The position numbers and the translations under genes are program-made. Positions 7,386-13,704 of a stretch of 25,214 nucleotides of DNA are shown in pieces; the stretch's first letter is position 1, and the number at the start of each line of letters is the position of its first letter. The DNA is from DASYAN01 sp036501345 (lineage in GTDB: Bacteria > Chloroflexota > Ktedonobacteria > Ktedonobacterales > Ktedonobacteraceae): the NCBI GenBank assembly GCA_036501345.1, contig DASYAN010000183.1:1-25214 (forward strand), read 5' to 3'. The notes below the pieces were generated by a model that was given only the letters and a program-made list of their open reading frames with translations, was not told the DNA's origin and made no database searches.

Positions 7386-8894
7386 TTATTCGATAACAAC
7401 AACAGCTGGAATAGCAATGCCAAGCCCTTCAGCAACACAGCGACCATAGTCAGGGTCACTCTGCGTAAAGTGATATACCATGCACTCCTGAATGGCTGCT
7501 GGGCAAACTTTGAGTTGGCTGACTAAGTTCTTGATCAGCTCCTCTCGCTCCCAGTTCTCGAAAGTGCGATAGCGCTCGCCAGCCTGTGTATAGGGATCAG
7601 TACGGCTGATCGGCTGACGCACCAGTTTGCCCGAAATCTGGGGAGTGTGATCTTTGGCATCACTCACCGCTTCTCTGACACCACCCAGTGAGCTTGGCTC
7701 ATAGTTGACGTGAGGATTTGCCAGGTTGTCCTGGTTATCAACGTAGTAAGTCATACTACCATCACGCTGGTTAGTGGCGACATCCGCCTTGGGTTGGTTG
7801 ATCGGCAATTGTAGGTAGTTAGGACCCACGCGATAGCGCTGCGTATCAGAGTACGAGAAGGTGCGCCCTTGTAGCATCTTGTCGTCGGAAAAGTCCAAGC
7901 CATCGACGAGAACACCAGTGCCAAATGCCACCTGCTCAACTTCAGCGAAGAAGTTCTTGGGGTTTCGGTTGAGTACCATGCGACCGACAGGCCGCCAAGG
8001 AAACTGTTCTGGGGGCCAGAGCTTGGTATCGTCGAGTGGATCAAAGTCAAGTTCGGGATGCTCGTCATCGGATATAATCTGGACCTGCAACTCCCACTCG
8101 GGATACTCACCATGCTCTATAGCCTCATAGAGATCCTGGGTGGCATGGTTGAAATTGGTAGCCTGAATGGCATTTGCCTGCTCCTGGGTCAGATTCTTGA
8201 CACCCTGCTTGGGAACCCAGTGATACTTCACCAGCACAGCCTCTCCATGGGCATTGACCCACTTATAGGTATTAACACCTGACCCTTCCATGTGCCGATA
8301 GTCAGCTGGGATGCCCCAAGGGCTAAATAGCCAGGTGATCATGTGCGTTGACTCTGGGGTATTGCTGATAAAGTCAAAGATGCGCTTGGCATCCTGTCTG
8401 GCAGTTACCGGATCAGGCTTAAAGGCATGAACGACATCCGGGAACTTAACCGCATCCCGAATGAAGAAGACCTTCAAATTGTTACCGACTAGGTCCCAAT
8501 TGCCATCTTCGGTATAGAATTTAACTGCGAAACCGCGTGGATCACGCAGTGTCTCGGGGGAGTGCATACCGTGAATGACTGTTGAGAAACGGACAAAGAG
8601 AGGAGTTTGCTTGCCCTTCTCTTGGAACAGCTTTGCTCGGGTATATTTGCTAACTGGTTCGCCCCCGACAGTACCATAAGCTTCAAAGTAGCCATGCGCT
8701 CCTGTACCACGAGCATGCACAACACGCTCTGGAACACGCTCACGATCAAAGTGCGATAGCTTCTCAATAAAGTGGTAGTTCTCGAGAGTCGAGGGTCCGC
8801 GCTCTCCTACCGTACGGATATTCTGATTATCGTGAATGGGATGCCCCTGGCGCGTGGTCAGGATCGGCTTTTCCTGCTTTATTTCGTCACTCAT
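7386..8894 (-). CDS. katA: Haem catalase, small-subunit type
   Basis: Converts hydrogen peroxide to water and oxygen in the cytoplasm. The 502-residue product carries the distal His60 in RVVHARGTGAHG, the distal Asn in GNNLKVFF (138-139) and the proximal haem ligand Tyr348 in RTFSYSDTQRYR. The length fits a monofunctional catalase without the C-terminal flavodoxin-like domain of large-subunit forms. The segment HGMHSPETLRDPRG resembles Bacillus-type catalases more than the more common AGERGS-type version. AAGGG lies nine bases before the ATG. The upstream M48 protease gene is on the same strand but 155 bases away, and an inverted repeat in that gap suggests separate control. Confidence 0.96.
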   Translation of the reverse strand: MSDEIKQEKPILTTRQGHPIHDNQNIRTVGERGPSTLENYHFIEKLSHFDRERVPERVVHARGTGAHGYFEAYGTVGGEPVSKYTRAKLFQEKGKQTPLFVRFSTVIHGMHSPETLRDPRGFAVKFYTEDGNWDLVGNNLKVFFIRDAVKFPDVVHAFKPDPVTARQDAKRIFDFISNTPESTHMITWLFSPWGIPADYRHMEGSGVNTYKWVNAHGEAVLVKYHWVPKQGVKNLTQEQANAIQATNFNHATQDLYEAIEHGEYPEWELQVQIISDDEHPELDFDPLDDTKLWPPEQFPWRPVGRMVLNRNPKNFFAEVEQVAFGTGVLVDGLDFSDDKMLQGRTFSYSDTQRYRVGPNYLQLPINQPKADVATNQRDGSMTYYVDNQDNLANPHVNYEPSSLGGVREAVSDAKDHTPQISGKLVRQPISRTDPYTQAGERYRTFENWEREELIKNLVSQLKVCPAAIQECMVYHFTQSDPDYGRCVAEGLGIAIPAVVVIE

Positions 8895-8929
8895 TAAGAG
8901 GTGCCCTTTCTTTGCTATACTACTAGTAT

Positions 8930-9001
8930 TGATATGATATATGGCCTATTGCTGGACAACATAAAATCTCTTCCGTTTAAAGGCCTTCGTCTATCATATC
9001 A
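8930..9001. promoter_or_regulatory. Paired inverted repeat upstream of the catalase gene
   Basis: TGATATGATA (8930-8939) and its exact reverse complement TATCATATCA (8992-9001) lie upstream of the catalase start, 52 bases apart. The arms are AT-rich and the near arm sits about 36 bases before the ATG. This suits operators for a peroxide or iron sensor of the Fur/PerR type, but the sequence does not match the classical PerR box, so the regulator is a guess. Confidence 0.45.
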
Positions 9002-9049
9002 TAAGTAGAACAGTTTGTAGTACGCCAAAGTGCTTCTCCCTATTGGGCC

Positions 9050-10225
9050 TCAACCATCTGTGCTCAAGGCAACATTGGGTGCAAGATCTATACGAGAGGC
9101 GAACTCGTCGGCATGCGCGAGACGTTTCTTGATAGATGGATGATTGTGGAAGAGAAACTCAATAATTGGCGATGGCTCGACTTCGGCCAGATTCTGATTT
9201 GCCAGCCGGGTCATGGCACTTTTAAATTGCTCAACCTTGTGCGTTGCTTGTAATGCATATTCATCTGCCTGATATTCAATCGCCCGGCTCAGACCATTTG
9301 AAAGCGGCATCACAATCAGCCCAAAAACAGAAGCTAAGACCAGCACAAAGGGAATGGTAGCAGGATCAGCAAGCGCTCTATAGAAGTGGTGGATGTCAAC
9401 GGCCCAATGCAATGCCAAATTAACCAAGTACAGTCCTCCTAAGGTGAGCACGGATTGACTGATAATGAGCTTCCAGATGTCATAATGGACCTGATGGCCT
9501 AACTCATGTGCGAGGACTACTTCGATTTCATCAGCGGTATACCGATCAAGCATCGTGTCAGCAACAACAATACGTCGGGTGTTGCCAAGTCCCATCAATG
9601 CGGCATTAGCTGCTGTTGTTTTACTACTCAGTTGCATGGAGAACACACCCTGCACTCGCGTTTTCGCCCTCTGAGCTAGCGCAAGCAGTCTCTGTGTTAA
9701 TTCTCCTTCAGGAAGTGGCGTGAACTTATAGAAAATTGGAAACAGCAGCACAGGCGCAAGGCTTGCCATTACAACTGTGAAAAGCAGCCAGACCAGTGCA
9801 ACCCATAACCACCAGGATTGCGGTTGCGTCGCTAGTAGCACATAGATGACTTCAATTGCTAAGATTTCAACCACCAATCCCAAAGCTAGCCCCTTGATTA
9901 AGTCAAGCACCCATCCCTTCAACGATTGTACAGACAACCCATACTGACGGGGCAGAATGAAGCCTGCATAATAACTCAAGGGAGAGATGAGCATCTCATA
10001 GCTTAGGAGCAATATCAGAAAATAAATAAATAGTTGGAGTGGAAACCATCCAGCAACAGGTTGCCAAATAAGGGGATGCAACCAGTCACGTAGCCTCCAA
10101 TCGAGTCCTGCCCAAAAAATAATGATTACCCCGACGACAGCGATGCCGATGTTTAGAAAGCTAAGTCGCCGTCGTATGCGTGCATATCCACGCGCCTTCT
10201 TCTGTCTCTCTACGTCAAGTTCCAT
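9050..10225 (-). CDS. Ste24/CAAX prenyl protease 1-like M48 membrane metalloprotease
   Basis: M48 proteases are multi-pass membrane zinc peptidases; bacterial Ste24-like members are thought to act in membrane protein quality control. In the 391-residue product the zinc site is HELGH (240-244), preceded by EIEVVLAHELGHQVHYD, with the third ligand Glu317 in EYQADEYA. The family segment KTTAANAALMGLGNTRRIV (from 202) precedes it. Several hydrophobic helices are evident (about 22-40, 64-82, 108-131, 138-166, 254-274, 291-311), and PLSYYAGFILPRQYGLS (82-98) matches the conserved N-terminal region. GAGAGGAAG sits seven bases before the ATG. It is on the same strand as catalase, but nothing links their functions. 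Confidence 0.92.
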   Translation of the reverse strand: MELDVERQKKARGYARIRRRLSFLNIGIAVVGVIIIFWAGLDWRLRDWLHPLIWQPVAGWFPLQLFIYFLILLLSYEMLISPLSYYAGFILPRQYGLSVQSLKGWVLDLIKGLALGLVVEILAIEVIYVLLATQPQSWWLWVALVWLLFTVVMASLAPVLLFPIFYKFTPLPEGELTQRLLALAQRAKTRVQGVFSMQLSSKTTAANAALMGLGNTRRIVVADTMLDRYTADEIEVVLAHELGHQVHYDIWKLIISQSVLTLGGLYLVNLALHWAVDIHHFYRALADPATIPFVLVLASVFGLIVMPLSNGLSRAIEYQADEYALQATHKVEQFKSAMTRLANQNLAEVEPSPIIEFLFHNHPSIKKRLAHADEFASRIDLAPNVALSTDG

Positions 10226-10455
10226 GACGTATCTTCCTCTCTTTTTAACTTGTCAGACAAAGTTATCTTTTGCTACGCTACATATCTATGCCACACATAT
10301 CTTACCCCGATTTATGGGTGCTTACAAGGCGGAGATTTTTATTCTTGGTCTCATAACCCCTCAGGTCCCATCATTTTCAAGCCTCTTCCTAAGCCAGACA
10401 AGCTACAGGCAACAAAAATGACGGAGCAGTCAACCACTCTGTCCCTGTTTCCCCC

Positions 10456-10484
10456 TGGAAAAGCATGCCAACTTCTACTATACT
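10456..10484 (+). promoter_or_regulatory. Candidate promoter for the DoxX-Rieske gene
   Basis: TGGAAA (10456-10461) and TATACT (10479-10484) are separated by exactly 17 bases. Transcription would begin near 10491, leaving a leader of about 130 bases before the ATG at 10620. The rest of the 394-base gap 10226-10619 shows no gene. Confidence 0.4.
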
Positions 10485-10619
10485 GATTCTTGATAATGCT
10501 GCAGAACAACCGTAAGCTCTATCGCTCTGAAGGCTGCTGTAAATAACGTTGTAGGGTAACTACTCAGGTCGGGGATAGGCAAAACTTGTAGAAATAGAAC
10601 CTCGAAGTTAGAAGAGCAT

Positions 10620-12221
10620 ATGATCAAACTGGAAGTCAAAAATGCAGCCTTACCGAAACTGAAAGCCACACAGGCCGAACTGGAAACTTCGCAGGCCGAA
10701 CTGGAAGCCACACAGGCCGATCTGGAAGCTTCGCAGACCAAACTAGAAGCTTCACAGGCCGAACTGGAAGCCACACAAGCTGAACTGGAAGCTTCGCAGA
10801 TTGAACTGGAAACTTCACAGATTGAACTGGAAGCTTCACAGGAACAAGTGGTCCAGTTAAGGGAACGGCTACAAGAACTGAAAAGGCAGCAGGTAAAAGA
10901 TACCTATGACGGTAGCAACCTATCTCCCGGCAGGAACACCACTCGCTTTCCAGGATGGATCTTGCTACCAATGCGGGTCTTCTTAGGGCTTACCTTTATT
11001 TATGCTGGTATTCAGAAATTGACTGACCCGCAATTCTTTGACCCTACGATGCCTGGATATATCGCCTCCCAAATTAGGGGAATGGCACATGGATCACCAC
11101 TGCACGATTTCCTGCTCAGTGTTGCTCTACCCCATGCTGTGCTCTTCGGGTGGATGACAGCACTAGGTGAAATTGCTGTAGGTTTAGGTACCTATGCTGG
11201 TTTCCTCTTTCGCCCAGCAGCTTTTTTCGGCATGCTGCTGAGTCTGACATTCTTCCTCTCCGCTAGCTGGAATACTTATCCCTACTTCTTTGGCTCCGAT
11301 ATTGTCTTCGTATTCTGCTGGATAACGATGATCCTCGGCGGTCCCATCAATACGGGATTGGCCTCGATTGACGATTGGCTAGTCGACCAGCTTGTTGCAA
11401 GAGACAATACTCTGCAGAAATTACCAATTGTCCTACAACTCTATATTTTCCTGGTAGTGGCTGGTTCACCTCAAAAATCGTCCTATACCGCTAAAATCAG
11501 CCTGCTTCAGACCAATCCGATCACCGGAAACTTGCTGCAAGCATATCAGCACAAGCCTAGTGAAGTACAAAACGAGCAAATGACACGACGTATTATGCTT
11601 CAGGATTGGGCTAAAGGTGCTGCAACAGTTGCTAGTATTACTTTGCTTGGCATTCCACTACGCATCTTCGGTAATGATCCAAATGAGAATCTTGCAACAA
11701 CAACAACTAGCACGACTAGTACAACCAGTATTCCCGAAACTAGCACCCCCGATACAGTCAGTACCCCCGACACAACAAGCACCCCCAACACAGCCAATAC
11801 CCCTGACACAGCCAATACCCCCAGTACGACTCAAACGCCGACCAAGACTAGCACTCCCATTACAAAGACACCTCCGATTCCAGTAAGACCTGTGTCAGTA
11901 GGTCAAACTATTGCACCAGTGAGTGCGGTTGCACAGAATTCGTCTGTGCCTTTCATTATTGCATCCTCTCAAGATTCCGCTACCCTTATCCGTCTCCCCA
12001 GTGATAACTTCGTTGCCTATGATACAATTTGCCCCCATGCGGGATACACGGTGCTCTACCAGCCAGACACTCATATCTTTAAGTGTCCCGGCCATGGCTC
12101 CGAATTTGATCCCACAACAGGGGCGGTGATCCAAGGACCAGCAACTACGGGACTTAGTAAGCTCGGAATCCAGATCGACAATAGCACAGGTGCTATTAAG
12201 CTTACGTCTGTACCGAGCTGA
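10620..12221 (+). CDS. Fusion: heptad coiled coil, DoxX-like membrane domain, Tat-like anchor, Rieske [2Fe-2S] domain
   Basis: The 533-residue product has five parts. Residues 16-78 are nine near-identical heptads (A/T-T/S-Q-x-E-L-E), a coiled coil. Residues 113-255 form a DoxX/DoxD-like membrane domain with about four helices (FLGLTFIYAGIQKL is characteristic). Residues 322-350 combine a twin Arg (TRRIMLQDWAKG) with a hydrophobic stretch, resembling a Tat signal-anchor. Residues 358-425 are a Thr/Ser/Pro linker. The C-terminus is a Rieske domain with ligands Cys471 and His473 (CPHAG) and Cys489 and His492 (CPGHGSEFD). Four helices before the twin Arg would place the coiled coil and RR inside and the cluster outside. 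DoxD is a subunit of thiosulfate:quinone oxidoreductase, so electron transfer to a quinone is plausible but inferred. The ribosome binding site (GAAGAG, short spacing) is weak. Confidence 0.88.
   Translation: MIKLEVKNAALPKLKATQAELETSQAELEATQADLEASQTKLEASQAELEATQAELEASQIELETSQIELEASQEQVVQLRERLQELKRQQVKDTYDGSNLSPGRNTTRFPGWILLPMRVFLGLTFIYAGIQKLTDPQFFDPTMPGYIASQIRGMAHGSPLHDFLLSVALPHAVLFGWMTALGEIAVGLGTYAGFLFRPAAFFGMLLSLTFFLSASWNTYPYFFGSDIVFVFCWITMILGGPINTGLASIDDWLVDQLVARDNTLQKLPIVLQLYIFLVVAGSPQKSSYTAKISLLQTNPITGNLLQAYQHKPSEVQNEQMTRRIMLQDWAKGAATVASITLLGIPLRIFGNDPNENLATTTTSTTSTTSIPETSTPDTVSTPDTTSTPNTANTPDTANTPSTTQTPTKTSTPITKTPPIPVRPVSVGQTIAPVSAVAQNSSVPFIIASSQDSATLIRLPSDNFVAYDTICPHAGYTVLYQPDTHIFKCPGHGSEFDPTTGAVIQGPATTGLSKLGIQIDNSTGAIKLTSVPS
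10665..10853 (+). repeat. 21-bp tandem repeat coding for coiled-coil heptads
   Basis: Nine 21-bp units, built on GCTTCGCAGGCCGAACTGGAA and variants, encode the heptads. Units alternate between Ala-Thr-Gln, Ala-Ser-Gln and Thr-Ser-Gln starts, suggesting duplication by slippage or recombination. Copy number is likely to vary between strains, changing coiled-coil length in whole heptads without shifting the frame. Confidence 0.85.
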
Positions 12222-12286
12222 AAAAGAGCGCTTATCACGCCGCCTACACAATTTTCAAAAAGGCCACTATATCATCAGGTTCCTCG

Positions 12287-12628
12287 CTAGTAGATCACGA
12301 GGGAAAACCCATTTTTGAGAGTAACGGCTCGCTTTTTCTGAGCTGAGCGCCAAGCATATTTGCTCATCCCAACGTTTTTACGCAGGATGTTCAGATTTTC
12401 CTCGGAAAAGTGTTCAGATGCAGCAATCACAACACTTCTCAGTTCGGCACGAATAGCGTTGATATAGTCTTCAAGTTCTGCCAATCGGCTGGCATCATAA
12501 GGCAGACCCTGGATAGCCAGCCGTGCAAGATCTGCCCATTGCCGAGCAGGGATATGCATGGCATCAACCCTTTCCTTGATAAAGGCGGTAACTTCATCAA
12601 AGTCTGGTACAGATGTGAGATTGGGCAT
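12287..12628 (-). CDS. Hypothetical helical protein
   Basis: A 113-residue product starting MPNLTSVPDFDEV. It looks almost wholly helical, with a conserved-looking middle (RQWADLARLAIQGLPYDASRLAELEDYINAI, about 31-61) and a basic C-terminus (KYAWRSAQKKRAVTLKNG). There is no signal peptide, membrane span or cysteine motif. The ATG at 12628 is chosen over the frame start at 12658 because AGGAG lies eight bases upstream. I do not recognise the family. It lies on the same strand as the tnpB remnant, about 200 bases beyond its end, and shows no link to it. Confidence 0.65.
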   Translation of the reverse strand: MPNLTSVPDFDEVTAFIKERVDAMHIPARQWADLARLAIQGLPYDASRLAELEDYINAIRAELRSVVIAASEHFSEENLNILRKNVGMSKYAWRSAQKKRAVTLKNGFSLVIY

Positions 12629-12815
12629 GCTGAGGTCTCCTCTCTTTTTGGGAGCCAAGAGCAGCTAAAAATTGGTCAGCAAACGCTAGGTTTGTTTCTA
12701 TTTTGCCACATTTCCTAAAACCTGTCATCATCAAACTGCGACCTGTGGTTCAGCTATGGGGTTCCTGACACTATCTTCATAGCGTGAGTAGAGGCTTAAT
12801 GGTTTCTCTTCCTAT

Positions 12816-12860
12816 GTGACGACTCTCAATCCCCTAGAAGGGGATGAGCTTCTGAGTCAC
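12816..12860. repeat. Imperfect palindrome at the tnpB 3' end, probable IS200/IS605 right-end hairpin
   Basis: On the minus strand CTCATCCCC pairs with GGGGATTGAG (one bulged T) around a TTCTA loop, with GTGAC/GTCAC (12856-12860 and 12816-12820) as outer arms. The tnpB stop codon lies inside it. IS200/IS605 elements end in subterminal hairpins of this kind, and the guide (omega) RNA of TnpB is made from this end. Identity as the right end is inferred from position and shape; the exact cleavage point is not determined. Confidence 0.6.
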
Positions 12861-13440
12861 TTCAACGGTGTGGCCTATTCCCGTAGGAACCTGCTCATGT
12901 AGCAGTGGTTGATCCGGTGACTGACTCAGACAACAAGCATCCGAAGATGCCAGGGGCGCGTCTGCCCTACTACTACGCCGAGACTTGCTCGGACGTAGAT
13001 ACGTAACGGAACGAGGAAACATTACCTGCTCATCAAATGCGAGCGTACGCATATTGACACTGCCAACAATATCGCGGTGCCCTGTAAAGCCACAAGCCTT
13101 ACAGACCCAATTTCTCTTCTTGGGTTTGTGTTTATGCCCACAGACAGGACACTGGCTACTTGTTCCTCGTTCGGAGCCAGTGAAGCTCATGATGTGAGCT
13201 TGTTTGGATTTATGGGTCAGGTAATCGATATCTTTCCCATCTGGCTTGTTTATGGATCTCACAGCAGAGGTTCCAGACTTTCGCCGCTTCCATCTAATAC
13301 TACAGTTGTAATTACGCTCGGAAAACTTTTTGAGCTCAGAGCTTAATCTTACCATAGTTACAACTGTAGTACTAAGCCGCTTTCAAACAAGCAAACAGCT
13401 TCGGAGTGGGATGCAATCGGTAGATGTGTACCGTGTTCAT
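12834..13440 (-). pseudogene. tnpB: tnpB remnant (IS200/IS605 family RNA-guided nuclease), broken
   Basis: TnpB is the RuvC-type nuclease of IS200/IS605 elements. The N-terminal piece starts at ATG 13440 (MNTVHIYRLHPTPK) and meets an in-frame TAG after CLKAA. It is interrupted by the 74-bp insert at 13298-13371 and resumes as MEAAKVWNLCCEIHKQAR. Near 13230-13245 the frame changes and most of the middle is missing. The C-terminal piece carries the zinc ribbon (CPVC and CKAC) and HRDIVGSVNM, whose Asp is the third RuvC acidic residue, then a Ser/Arg-rich tail. Removing the insert and one target copy keeps the N-terminal frame, and the TAG may be a former CAG. An open frame from ATG 13355 runs through the insert into the C-terminal part, but cannot give a working nuclease. 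No tnpA was found. The gene starts six bases after an RHH gene. Confidence 0.85.
13298..13371. mobile_element. 74-bp MITE-like insertion in tnpB
   Basis: Perfect 14-bp terminal inverted repeats (TACTACAGTTGTAA at 13298-13311, TTACAACTGTAGTA at 13358-13371) enclose 46 bases with no coding capacity. The element is flanked by CTAA on both sides (13294-13297 and 13372-13375), the mark of a 4-bp target-site duplication. Deleting the element plus one CTAA joins the two N-terminal tnpB pieces in one frame, which strongly supports a real insertion. The transposase that would move it is unknown and not in this window. Confidence 0.75.
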
Positions 13441-13446
13441 CGCTGC

Positions 13447-13599
13447 TTACTTGCCTTTCTTCTGTCTCTTGATGTGCTCTTGGATGGCAGTCAAAATCTC
13501 TCCATTGAGAGATCGATTATTCTGTTTTGCTACCTCTCGTATCTGTTCCAACAGATACTCAGGAAACCGGATGGTGAGAGGCTTAATCTCATTTTTCAT
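13447..13599 (-). CDS. Arc-like ribbon-helix-helix DNA-binding protein
   Basis: A 50-residue intact frame. The layout matches phage Arc repressor: a short strand (PLTIRFP, 7-13), helix A (EYLLEQIREVAKQNN), the turn RSLNGEI, and helix B (LTAIQEHIKRQ), with a basic end. RHH proteins bind DNA as dimers with the strand in the major groove and usually repress their own promoter. An inverted repeat covering the promoter and start codon is a ready operator. There is no ribosome binding site; the promoter position predicts a leaderless mRNA. The stop codon is six bases before the ATG of the broken tnpB, so the two probably formed an operon. Alternatives are an orphan antitoxin or an unrelated regulator. 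The frame is intact although tnpB is dead. Confidence 0.8.
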   Translation of the reverse strand: MKNEIKPLTIRFPEYLLEQIREVAKQNNRSLNGEILTAIQEHIKRQKKGK

Positions 13600-13630
13600 G
13601 CAACCATTTTACCATTATTTTGGTTGCATG
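13597..13630. promoter_or_regulatory. Inverted repeat spanning the RHH promoter, probable operator
   Basis: CATGCAACCA (13597-13606) and TGGTTGCATG (13621-13630) form a perfect 10-bp inverted repeat with a 14-base spacer. One arm contains the RHH start codon, the other overlaps the -35 box. A protein bound here would block RNA polymerase, as expected for RHH self-repression. An IS left-end hairpin is the other possibility, but the loop is long for that. Confidence 0.6.
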
Positions 13631-13634
13631 TCAA
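13606..13634 (-). promoter_or_regulatory. Near-consensus promoter giving a leaderless RHH mRNA
   Basis: On the minus strand TTGACA (13634-13629) and TAAAAT (13611-13606) are spaced by exactly 17 bases. Six bases after the -10 box comes the ATG at 13599, so transcription should begin at or next to the A of the start codon. This explains the missing ribosome binding site. Confidence 0.7.
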
Positions 13635-13704
13635 GTGGCTAGGCCCCCTATTCCCAAGCCCCAAAATTTGCATCCGTTTCGCGATTTATTACCTGAGGGG
13701 TTAG

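Noticed and set aside
10636..10971. Long minus-strand frame with repetitive Leu/Pro/Val composition
   Set aside because: It is the antisense image of the 21-bp heptad repeat; the plus-strand frame has clear domains.
13330..13704. Plus-strand 124-residue frame over the RHH gene
   Set aside because: The opposite strand has an Arc-like protein with promoter, and a tnpB remnant; this frame starts at TTG and shows no motif.
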